The translations under genes and the position numbers were made by a program. DNA of 5,692 bases from an uncultured Acinetobacter sp. (GTDB lineage: Bacteria > Cyanobacteriota > Vampirovibrionia > Gastranaerophilales > Gastranaerophilaceae): contig CAMORE010000117.1 of the NCBI GenBank assembly GCA_946623365.1, positions 1 through 5,692 of the forward strand, written 5' to 3'. This document shows positions 1 through 5,650 of this stretch, one piece after another. Numbering within the stretch: the first letter of the stretch is position 1; each line of letters starts with the position of its first letter. The notes under the pieces were generated by a model. That model ran no database searches and was not told where the DNA came from. It saw nothing but the letters and a program-made list of their open reading frames with translations.

Positions 1-12
1 TTTTCGGCTTAC

Positions 13-110
13 GCCGAATCTAACTGCGTAGCCTTAACAAGAACGGCAGCCTACATGACTATTGTCGTGAATGTTGCCGTTCTTGCGAAAGCTGCGCAGC
101 ACGATTCGGC
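13..110. repeat. Long imperfect inverted repeat with flanking TTCGGC hairpins
   Basis: The left arm (13-50) reads GCCGAATC, then ACTGCG.AGC, then CAAGAACGGCA. The reverse complement of 73-110 gives the same words in the same order with scattered substitutions. The innermost arms, 38-48 and 75-85, match perfectly. If transcribed from the plus strand the stem could continue inward through CATGAC (54-59) and GTCGTG (64-69), using one G-U pair, to a TATT loop. A perfect 10-bp palindrome, GCTGCGCAGC, lies at 91-100. This is a cruciform-like arrangement in which each outer end also forms its own small hairpin. Confidence 0.7.
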
Positions 111-192
111 TCTGCCGAACCAGCCATTAAGACCTTCAGCCAAAGGCTGATGTAAACTTCTTATTCGGTTCGGTGTTTCTCTCCTTTTCTTG

Positions 193-243
193 GTACCTCT
201 TTTCCTCGCTTTACATCCGAAATAAAGAGAGGAAAAGAAGTAC
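193..243. repeat. 21-bp stem-loop at the right end of the GC-rich element
   Basis: Positions 193-213 and 223-243 are reverse complements except at two positions (197 with 239, and 208 with 228), around the 9-base loop CATCCGAAA. In a minus-strand transcript the first mismatch becomes a G-U pair, so the fold is slightly better in that orientation. No T-run follows the stem on either strand, so it does not look like an intrinsic terminator. It ends eight bases before the palindrome at 251-278. Confidence 0.65.
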
Positions 244-248
244 ATAAG

Positions 249-315
249 TTATGCAACAAAATATTATATTTGTTGCATTTATGTAACTATTATTTGGTAT
301 GTACAGCAATAACAC
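249..315 (+). repeat. Conserved palindrome module, copy 1
   Basis: A perfect palindrome with 10-bp arms, ATGCAACAAA (251-260) and TTTGTTGCAT (269-278), is followed by TGTAACT (282-288) and ATGTACAGCAAT (299-310). The same words in the same order, with a one-base indel, occur on the minus strand at 5583-5650. Similarity beyond ACA (311-315) is weaker but may continue to about 335. Two inverted copies in 5.7 kb suggest a dispersed element or a shared regulatory module. This copy lies downstream of the TPR gene's 3' end and points towards it, with no gene starting after it. Nothing else is evident in the rest of the 3' gap up to 385. The repeat is seen directly; its function is unknown. Confidence 0.75.
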
Positions 316-385
316 CCTACTGGTTGTTCTAACACAAAGTCATCCTAAATACTGTGTCTTTAAGGAATTCAGCTTTTTATAAAAT

Positions 386-1672
386 TTATCTCATTCTTCT
401 GCCGAATATATTTTTAAAGATTGATAACAGACCATCACCGCCGAAGCTTCCGCCATTTTTCAGTTTTTCATAATTTGCTTCCACATACTGATTTCTCGGA
501 TCAAGTTCTTTTAATTTTTCCATATAATCTAAAGCACCGTATTTATCACCGATTGATATTCTGAACTCTGTTAATTTCTCTAATGCATTTGTATTTTTAG
601 GGTCAACATCAGCTAATCTTTCATAGAATTCAGCCGCTTTTGTTTTATCACCTTCCGATTCAAGTAATGATGCAATTGTTTCAATTAAATCAGCATTTTT
701 GGAGTTAAATCTATATGCTGTCATATACTCATTTAAAGCAACATCTTTGTCATTTCTCAGAATATTATATTTTCCCCAATTTACATGCTCATTAAAAGAA
801 TCACCTTTTTGTTCATATATTAAAGCTCTCATTTGGTAAATTAAAGGTGAATTTGGCGCAAGTTTTTCAAATTCATCAATTTCATTAAATGCTTCTTCAT
901 ACATATTTTTTTGGAAATAGTATTGTGCAAGGAGAGAATGGAAAGTATGTTCCTGTTCATATTTAGATTTTACGCTCATAAGAACTTCATACCCTTTATC
1001 ATTATCACCCATATCAAAAAGTGCACGTGCTTTTGTAAGTTCGTTTTTTGTAATTGCTAATGCTTTTTCAGGTTGAGAATTCCTTATATACAAGCCTGCT
1101 AAAACTTCATCATATTCAGTAAAACCATTATCTCTTTTCCCGCGCTCAAGAGTTTGGATTGCAGATATTATACCTTCTGTTTTTTCATACAATTCAGCAA
1201 GTTTTACATATACCATAGCATTTTTATCATCATCTTCCGCTATTCTTAAGTATTCATCAATTGCTTCCTGATATTTTCCCTGACCTTCACAAAGACCGGC
1301 ATGAAGGTATCTCGCAGGTAAAGCTTCCTGAGCGTCTTTTGCATGGGATATAGCTTTTTTGTAATCACTGTTTGCATAACTCATTTGCTGCTGCAGTGCG
1401 TGCATATTCCCCCTTAATAAATAATATTTGAATTTATCCTCATCAACAAATAAATCCAGTAACTGTTCATGAGCCATAATGTTAGATGGATCGACTTCTA
1501 ATATTCTTGCATAAATCTGTTTAGCTTCTGATTTATTTCCGATAATTAATGCTACATGCGCCATTCTTGTTAATAAATCAACATCATCAGGTTTATGCAT
1601 CAGCATTTTTTTATATTCTGCATATGCTTCTTCGTATTTTTCACTTTGTTCAAGTTGTTCTGCTGTATTCAT
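386..1672 (-). CDS. TPR-repeat protein, probably cytoplasmic
   Basis: The product is 428 residues of nearly continuous helical-pair repeats of the tetratricopeptide type. The clearest units are at about 5-30, 31-64, 122-150, 325-359 and 360-394. They show the usual small/aromatic pattern and unit ends such as VDPSN, VDPKN and LDPRN. TPR arrays are protein-interaction scaffolds; the partner cannot be told from the sequence. There is no signal peptide or membrane segment. After the last repeat comes a glycine-rich linker (NGGSFGGDG, 406-414) and a short basic amphipathic tail, LLSIFKNIFGRRMR, which might touch a membrane or a partner. The ATG is well supported by AAAGGAG five bases upstream. 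The gene begins 57 bp after pth on the same strand and is probably co-transcribed with it. No convincing terminator follows. The family is certain at the TPR level; the specific role is unknown. Confidence 0.93.
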   Translation of the reverse strand: MNTAEQLEQSEKYEEAYAEYKKMLMHKPDDVDLLTRMAHVALIIGNKSEAKQIYARILEVDPSNIMAHEQLLDLFVDEDKFKYYLLRGNMHALQQQMSYANSDYKKAISHAKDAQEALPARYLHAGLCEGQGKYQEAIDEYLRIAEDDDKNAMVYVKLAELYEKTEGIISAIQTLERGKRDNGFTEYDEVLAGLYIRNSQPEKALAITKNELTKARALFDMGDNDKGYEVLMSVKSKYEQEHTFHSLLAQYYFQKNMYEEAFNEIDEFEKLAPNSPLIYQMRALIYEQKGDSFNEHVNWGKYNILRNDKDVALNEYMTAYRFNSKNADLIETIASLLESEGDKTKAAEFYERLADVDPKNTNALEKLTEFRISIGDKYGALDYMEKLKELDPRNQYVEANYEKLKNGGSFGGDGLLSIFKNIFGRRMR

Positions 1673-1677
1673 ATTTA

Positions 1678-1684
1678 CTCCTTT
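1678..1684 (-). promoter_or_regulatory. Strong Shine-Dalgarno site of the TPR gene
   Basis: On the minus strand AAAGGAG is followed by TAAAT and then the ATG at 1672-1670. This is the best ribosome binding site in the window and fixes the start. Two short G/C stems lie just upstream in the 57-bp gap: AGGG (1687-1690) with CCCT (1697-1700), and TCCC (1710-1713) with GGGA (1719-1722). Neither is followed by a T-run, so they look like leader structure rather than a terminator. Confidence 0.75.
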
Positions 1685-1729
1685 ACAGGGAAGTTACCCT
1701 CTTACATTCTCCCGATAGGGGATTTTATT

Positions 1730-2287
1730 CTAATTATATTTATTTTGAGCTTCTTGTATACCGCTTGTAAAATAGCATGCAATTCCTTCTTTTGCAATTG
1801 ATAAAGTTTCTTTTAATTTTTCCAATTCTTCTTTTGAAAAATTCTGAAGAACAAAAACTTCTGAAGGAATAGACGGTTGAGGTCCTATCCCTATTTTAAG
1901 CCTTGCAATATCTTTTGTTCCCATATGCTGAATAACGGATTTTATTCCGTTATGACCGCCATCTGAACCGTTAGGTCTGAATCTGATTTTACCTAAATCC
2001 AAAGATAAATCATCATACACAACCAAAATATCTTTTACATCAATCTTGTAATAATCCGAAACCGCTCTTACAGCCTCTCCTGAAAGGTTCATAAAAGTTG
2101 TAGGTTTTACTAATAAATACTCTTCGTTGTTATTTACGAACTTTGTCATAAAACATTTTAGCCTTGAATTTTCTTTCAAAGTGAGATTTGCATTTAGAGC
2201 AATACTGTCTATCAGCATAAAGCCTGCATTATGCCTTGTAAAAGTGTATTTAGCTCCTATATTTCCTAGTCCTGCTATTAGTTTCAT
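1730..2287 (-). CDS. pth: Peptidyl-tRNA hydrolase (bacterial Pth family)
   Basis: Pth cleaves the ester bond of peptidyl-tRNAs released from stalled or aborted translation, returning free tRNA; it is a cytosolic housekeeping enzyme. The product is 185 residues, close to the roughly 190 usual for the family. It starts MKLIAGLGN and carries the family motifs in order: TRHNAG (17-22) with the catalytic His19; KPTTFMNLSG (61-70) with the substrate-contacting Asn67; YDDLSLDLG (91-99) with Asp92 in the place of the catalytic-dyad Asp93 of E. coli; and GGHNG (110-114) with Asn113. Residues 9-11 read N-I-G where N-P-G is usual, a mild oddity. The start is set by homology, because no Shine-Dalgarno sequence is visible: CACTCAAAAAT precedes the ATG. 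It lies 131 bp after ffh and 57 bp before the TPR gene. Confidence 0.97.
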   Translation of the reverse strand: MKLIAGLGNIGAKYTFTRHNAGFMLIDSIALNANLTLKENSRLKCFMTKFVNNNEEYLLVKPTTFMNLSGEAVRAVSDYYKIDVKDILVVYDDLSLDLGKIRFRPNGSDGGHNGIKSVIQHMGTKDIARLKIGIGPQPSIPSEVFVLQNFSKEELEKLKETLSIAKEGIACYFTSGIQEAQNKYN

Positions 2288-2291
2288 ATTT

Positions 2292-2380
2292 TTGAGTGAT
2301 TGAGTGATTAAGTTAACAGGTGATTAAGTGAATATTACATATAATTATACTCACCTTTTCACATGTGCACCTGCTCACTT
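2292..2380. repeat. Degenerate 8-bp repeat array in two inverted arms
   Basis: The gap between ffh and pth contains octamers TTGAGTGA, TTGAGTGA, TTAAGTTA, ACAGGTGA and TTAAGTGA in register at 2292-2331. After an AT-rich spacer, complementary-type octamers ACTCACCT, TTTCACAT, GTGCACCT and GCTCACTT follow at 2349-2380. Aligning 2294-2325 with the reverse complement of 2349-2380 gives about 21 of 32 matches, so the transcript could fold into an imperfect hairpin with the AT-rich spacer as loop. The spacer contains TATAAT on the minus strand (2349-2344), a possible -10 box for pth, but I see no good -35. The structure ends just before the pth start codon. Confidence 0.6.
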
Positions 2381-2418
2381 TCTTTTTTCCTTTCTCATAT
2401 TTTACCGCTTATCAACTC

Positions 2419-3813
2419 TTACTTGAATCGCCTCATATTTTTCATCATTTGATGCATAGAGAGTTTACCTCCCATTTCTGCTCCGAATTTTCCGGCTAAT
2501 TTGCCCATATTTTTCTTAACGTCAGAAAAACCTTTCATCATAGAACGCATTTGATCAAATTGGCTTATAAATAAATTTACATCGTGTAATGGAATTCCAG
2601 AACCTGCTGCAATTCTTTTTTTTCGCGAGCTATTCATCAGCTCCGGATGTTCTCTTTCTTCAGGTGTCATACTTTGGATAAAGACTTCAATTCTTTTAAA
2701 CTGTTTTTCACCTTCATGAGAAATCTTCTGTCTGTCATCTTTTGATAGACCTAACCCCGGTATCATACCCAATATATTATCCATTGAACCGAACATTTTC
2801 ATTTGTTTTTGCATTTTTAAAAAGTCATTAAATGAAAATTCCGCTTTTGACATTTTTTCTTCCATCTCTCGAGCGGATTTTTCGTCGAATACCTCCTGTG
2901 CTCTTTCAACAAGAGATACAATATCGCCCATACCCAAAATACGGGTAGCCATTCTCTCAGGATAGAAGTCTTCCAATGCATTTAATTTTTCACCTGTTCC
3001 TGTGAGTTTAATAGGTTTTTGAGTACAATAGACAACGCTTAACGCAGCACCGCCTCTTGAATCACCATCAAGTTTGGTTAAAACAAGTCCGGTTACCCCA
3101 AGCTGAGCATCAAAATTTTCAGCTACATTAACAGCTTCCTGACCTGTCATAGAATCAATAACAAGCAATTTTTCAGCAGGATTAAACACTCTGTCTATTA
3201 ATAACAGTTCTGCCATCATATCAGTATCAATCTGCAAACGACCTGCCGTATCAAGAATCAGAGTATTAAACCCGTTATCTTTTGCATAATTAATGGCATT
3301 CGAAATAATACCTTGAACATCTTTAGATTCATCTTCCGAATATACATTAACACCTATTTGTTCACCTAAAGATTTTAACTGAGTGATAGCAGCGGGACGA
3401 TAAACATCACACGCAACAAGTAAAGGATTACGCCCTTCTTTTTTTAATTTTACGGCAAGCTTAGCGGATGATGTTGTTTTACCGCTGCCTTGAAGTCCGA
3501 GCATCATTATTAAATTCGGATGTCCTGAATAATCAAGCGGCTTAACTTCTTTACCCAAGAGTTCAATTAATTCATCATGTACAATTTTTACAAGCTGCTG
3601 AGACGGATTAACACCTGCTAATACATTTTCTCCTTCAGCCTTATCTTTTATATTTGAGATAAAAGCTTTAACGACTCTTAAGTTAACATCAGCTTCTAAA
3701 AGTGCACGCCTGATTTCACGCAAAGCATCCTGCATGTTATCTTGCGTAAGCTCTTTTTGTCCTGCTGTGCGTTTTATAATATCCTGTAACTTATCAGATA
3801 ATGAATCAAACAT
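2419..3813 (-). CDS. ffh: Signal recognition particle protein Ffh (SRP54 GTPase)
   Basis: Ffh binds signal sequences as they leave the ribosome and, with SRP RNA and the receptor FtsY, delivers the ribosome to the membrane translocon. The 464-residue product has the full NG-M layout. The N domain has LLEADVN (39-45). The G domain has the P-loop GLQGSGKTT (106-114), DVYRPAA (136-142), DTAGR (188-192), TKLDGD (246-251) followed by SRGG, and GTGEK (272-276). The methionine-rich M domain has MIPGLG and the SRP-RNA-binding segment SSRKKRIAAGSG (395-406), and ends MMKNMRRFK. I chose the ATG at 3813 because MFDSLSDKLQ is a typical Ffh start and AGGGG lies 10 bases upstream. The frame opens further to a TTG at 3846, which would add 11 uncharacteristic residues. 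All key motifs are intact. It is the first gene of the probable ffh-pth-TPR block. Confidence 0.98.
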   Translation of the reverse strand: MFDSLSDKLQDIIKRTAGQKELTQDNMQDALREIRRALLEADVNLRVVKAFISNIKDKAEGENVLAGVNPSQQLVKIVHDELIELLGKEVKPLDYSGHPNLIMMLGLQGSGKTTSSAKLAVKLKKEGRNPLLVACDVYRPAAITQLKSLGEQIGVNVYSEDESKDVQGIISNAINYAKDNGFNTLILDTAGRLQIDTDMMAELLLIDRVFNPAEKLLVIDSMTGQEAVNVAENFDAQLGVTGLVLTKLDGDSRGGAALSVVYCTQKPIKLTGTGEKLNALEDFYPERMATRILGMGDIVSLVERAQEVFDEKSAREMEEKMSKAEFSFNDFLKMQKQMKMFGSMDNILGMIPGLGLSKDDRQKISHEGEKQFKRIEVFIQSMTPEEREHPELMNSSRKKRIAAGSGIPLHDVNLFISQFDQMRSMMKGFSDVKKNMGKLAGKFGAEMGGKLSMHQMMKNMRRFK

Positions 3814-3819
3814 TTTGAG

Positions 3820-3840
3820 ATATCCCCTATTCGCGGATAT
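3820..3840 (-). promoter_or_regulatory. ffh ribosome binding site within a small leader hairpin
   Basis: On the minus strand AGGGGA (3828-3823) lies 10 bases before the ffh ATG and supports that start. In the transcript ATATCC (3840-3835) can pair with GGATAT (3825-3820) around a 9-base loop. Part of the Shine-Dalgarno sequence would then be in the stem and part in the loop. This could modulate ffh translation. The pairing is seen in the sequence; any control is inference. Confidence 0.45.
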
Positions 3841-3868
3841 AGACAATAAATCTGCGTCTAAACCCTTA

Positions 3869-3897
3869 ATTATAAGATATCACAAACATGATATTAA
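3869..3897 (-). promoter_or_regulatory. Candidate ffh promoter
   Basis: On the minus strand a perfect TATAAT (3874-3869) lies 17 bases after TTAATA (3897-3892), a 4-of-6 match to TTGACA. Transcription would start near 3862 and give a leader of about 49 bases. The -35 box overlaps the stop codon of the upstream gene. An inverted repeat, ATATCA (3877-3882) and TGATAT (3889-3894), fills the spacer and touches the -35 box, a position where a repressor could act. Confidence 0.5.
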
Positions 3898-5291
3898 GCA
3901 AAAATACCAAATGTTCTATCAATATTATCATTTATAAACGTTTTATCGGTTTCAATCATTTTTTGAATTGCAGCTTGTTCTGTTTCGAAATCTTTTATTC
4001 TGGTATCAATTTTTTGTTCTTTAGAGTTTATCAAACTTTTTTCATATTCATATTTTGCTAATGCTTCATCCCTTGCAGCAGTATTATTGACAATATACAT
4101 ATTATCAAAGTTAGATGCTATATCGGTATCGTAATAGAACGGATTATTCTTACCGCCTTTTGGCTGAGTAGAATCATACATATCATTTTTAGTCATTGTA
4201 GTGACATAATAGCTGTTGTTTTGAAGCATTTGGCTTAAGTACTCGGAATCTTCAACTCCGTTATCATTTACCCATCCAAATTCAGCAATTGCTTCAAATA
4301 ATCTGTCATAGAATTGAATTTGTAAATCTTGAGTACCGTTAAATACTTGAGCATCAACCCCAACCGCACTATCATATTCTTTTTGTGCAGCATCTCTTGC
4401 AGCTACTAATGCGTCGTACTCGGATTTTGTTCCTTGTCCTGTTCTATTATCATACATTACATTCAATTTTGCATCTTCAGCATCATTCCCAGTAAGAGTA
4501 GATATAATATTTTTAGCAATATCATTAGCTAAATCACTGAGTTTGTATGAATTTTTTTCATCATCAGATTTTTTGTTCATCTTAGCATTGAAGCCTGTTT
4601 CACTTATATCCTGATCAATAATATTTTTAATTTTTTCTTCAGCTTCTGTTGAAAAATAATTTTTACGAATTAAAGCCGCTTCAAATTTAGAAGCATAACT
4701 TGCAATATTAGAAGCATTAATTAAAGTGCTGTCATTTTCGTAACTGCTTAAGAACGTGTGTACTAAATCTTTGGCTTTAAAATCTTGAGTTTTATCCTTT
4801 TTAAAATCAGTAATAGCTTTTTCTGCTTCATCCAGAGTCCTTTTTTTATCAGTAACATCTTTGGCAGTTGCATCACCGGTCTCAAACTGTTCAACAGGAA
4901 TACCTGTTAACGCTGATAATATTTGCAGTCTTGTATCACCATTCCACTTTCCGCCGGGGTTACCGTCAGGAGAAAGCATTTCTGCATATTGTTTATATTT
5001 TTCATCTAATACAATCTTACCGGCTGCATCAGTTAGCAATACAGGGTTATTATTATTTGCAGCACCTGGGCGCATTAAAGTTCCGTAAGTAATATCTGTA
5101 TAAGTTAAACCTTTATTATTTGACCACATTATTGTTTTAGAGGAAAGTGCATTTTGATAATCTTTAGAAACTTTTTGCATCTCTCTTGTCAGAATTTGTT
5201 TATTATTAGACAGATGCTGAAGTTCCCGCCCGATATCATTTTTTCGGGCAGTCAGACCTAATAATCTAACTTGTGATGCATCCATTCCCAT
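3894..5291 (-). CDS. Uncharacterised cysteine-free helical protein with coiled-coil ends
   Basis: I do not recognise a characterised family. The 465-residue product starts MGMDASQVRLLGLTAR and continues as a charged helix to about residue 50. A tyrosine-, asparagine- and glycine-rich, probably folded part follows (about 54-135, with an NNNN run at 79-82). Helical stretches lie at about 143-175 and 290-310, and a long charged C-terminal helix runs from about 405 to the end, NIDRTFGIFA. There is no cysteine and there are three tryptophans. I see no classical signal peptide or membrane helix. Paired terminal helices around a variable middle resemble flagellar or type III-type axial proteins in layout only, so a secreted filament or surface role is speculation. 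From memory, similar ends occur in uncharacterised Gastranaerophilales proteins (not checked). The first ATG has AAGGA 13 bases upstream, rather far; the ATG at 5285 is the alternative. ffh follows 80 bp downstream. Confidence 0.85.
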   Translation of the reverse strand: MGMDASQVRLLGLTARKNDIGRELQHLSNNKQILTREMQKVSKDYQNALSSKTIMWSNNKGLTYTDITYGTLMRPGAANNNNPVLLTDAAGKIVLDEKYKQYAEMLSPDGNPGGKWNGDTRLQILSALTGIPVEQFETGDATAKDVTDKKRTLDEAEKAITDFKKDKTQDFKAKDLVHTFLSSYENDSTLINASNIASYASKFEAALIRKNYFSTEAEEKIKNIIDQDISETGFNAKMNKKSDDEKNSYKLSDLANDIAKNIISTLTGNDAEDAKLNVMYDNRTGQGTKSEYDALVAARDAAQKEYDSAVGVDAQVFNGTQDLQIQFYDRLFEAIAEFGWVNDNGVEDSEYLSQMLQNNSYYVTTMTKNDMYDSTQPKGGKNNPFYYDTDIASNFDNMYIVNNTAARDEALAKYEYEKSLINSKEQKIDTRIKDFETEQAAIQKMIETDKTFINDNIDRTFGIFA

Positions 5292-5331
5292 GATTAGTCA
5301 CTTTTCCTTATTTTTGTAAATTGTCCCTTTT

Positions 5332-5359
5332 GTTATATTTATCGGCACAAATTAGTAAA
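5332..5359 (-). promoter_or_regulatory. Candidate proximal promoter of the helical-protein gene
   Basis: On the minus strand TTTACT (5359-5354) and TATAAC (5337-5332) are separated by 16 bases, giving a leader of roughly 35 bases before the ATG at 5291. Both boxes are partial matches in very AT-rich DNA, where chance matches are common. Confidence 0.3.
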
Positions 5360-5379
5360 AACTTTAATAAAATAAGAAA

Positions 5380-5422
5380 ATTGTTACATAACTTTACAAT
5401 TATTGTAATAAAAGTTAACAAT
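5380..5422. promoter_or_regulatory. Nested palindrome, possible operator or leader hairpin
   Basis: A perfect 15-bp palindrome, TTACAAT-T-ATTGTAA (5394-5408), sits inside outer arms ATTGTTA (5380-5386) and TAACAAT (5416-5422). The sequence between the arms matches imperfectly. It is 90 to 130 bp upstream of the helical-protein start. Symmetric sites of this kind commonly bind dimeric regulators; it could equally fold in the transcript if the distal promoter is used. Confidence 0.4.
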
Positions 5423-5550
5423 AATCGGACAGTAATTATAAATTTTTCTTCTAAACAGCAAAAGCAAAAATTACAATATTATTTTGCTTATTTACCCCTT
5501 ATTAACTCTCCCCATTCGGGACACTACTGTCTGAGATAAAACTATGTAAC

Positions 5551-5579
5551 TATATACAATGTTACAGTAGAATAAACAA
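5551..5579 (-). promoter_or_regulatory. Candidate distal promoter of the helical-protein gene
   Basis: On the minus strand TTGTTT (5579-5574) is followed after exactly 17 bases by TATATA (5556-5551). Transcription from here would give an untranslated leader of about 250 bases. The boxes lie just downstream of the conserved module at 5583-5650. They overlap an inverted repeat, TGTAAC (5545-5550) and GTTACA (5561-5566), that brackets the -10 box. No recognised riboswitch is apparent in the long leader. Confidence 0.35.
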
Positions 5580-5582
5580 GTC

Positions 5583-5650
5583 TTGTCATTGCTGTACATG
5601 TCAAACAATCAGTTACAAAAATGCAACAAAAAACATATTTTGTTGCATTT
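5583..5650 (-). repeat. Conserved palindrome module, copy 2
   Basis: In minus-strand orientation this repeats the module at 249-315: a palindrome with 11-bp arms ATGCAACAAAA (5621-5631) and TTTTGTTGCAT (5638-5648), then TTTTGTAACT, then ATGTACAGCAAT. Both palindromes are 28 bp long and the spacing differs by one base. This copy lies upstream of, and points towards, the helical-protein gene and its candidate distal promoter. The remaining bases to the window end (5651-5692) are AT-rich and show no feature. Confidence 0.75.

Larger units (their letters stand above)
1..245. repeat. GC-rich, hairpin-dense non-coding element (likely interspersed repeat or mobile-element relic)
   Basis: This segment differs sharply from the AT-rich remainder: 62 of the first 120 bases are G or C by my count. 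It consists largely of inverted repeats. Small hairpins of the type TTCGGC-loop-GCCGAA lie at 3-18 and 105-119. Between them, 13-50 and 73-110 are imperfect reverse complements of each other, with a perfect 11-bp core at 38-48 and 75-85. TCAGCC-AAA-GGCTGA follows at 136-150, and a long stem lies at 193-243. The minus strand stays open from 245 to a TAG at 51, but that reading frame is made of the repeat arms and I do not regard it as a real gene. No transposase is present. A REP/MITE-like repeat, an insertion-sequence end or a structured RNA would all fit. The left edge may continue beyond the window. The structure is seen directly; its nature is inferred. Confidence 0.55.

Noticed and set aside
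51..245. 64-codon minus-strand frame as a protein gene
   Set aside because: Its sequence is made of hairpin arms, it has no convincing ribosome binding site, and the product resembles no protein domain. It is treated as part of the repeat.
1..245. SRP RNA (ffs) near ffh
   Set aside because: The hairpins lack the conserved SRP Alu/S-domain helix 8 motifs as far as I can see, and the element lies at the far end from ffh.
251..278. Palindrome as an intrinsic terminator of the operon
   Set aside because: It is AT-rich, followed by AACTTATG rather than a T-run, and recurs upstream of another gene.
331..358. ACACA...TGTGT stem downstream of the TPR gene as a terminator
   Set aside because: The stem is short with a bulge, and no T-run follows on the minus strand.
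1549..1801. Plus-strand open frames opposite the TPR and pth genes, and similar ones at 3734-3937 and 4861-5092
   Set aside because: They overlap strongly supported genes on the other strand and have no recognisable domains.
3814..3846. Eleven-residue N-terminal extension of Ffh from a TTG start
   Set aside because: The ATG at 3813 gives the typical MFDSLSDKL start and has a properly placed Shine-Dalgarno sequence.
5321..5539. 72-codon plus-strand frame in the upstream control region
   Set aside because: It has low-complexity AT-rich composition and no ribosome binding site, and it overlaps palindromes.
249..5650. The whole window as a composite transposon bounded by the inverted modules
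   Set aside because: The interior holds intact housekeeping genes (ffh, pth) and no transposase; no target-site duplication is visible.
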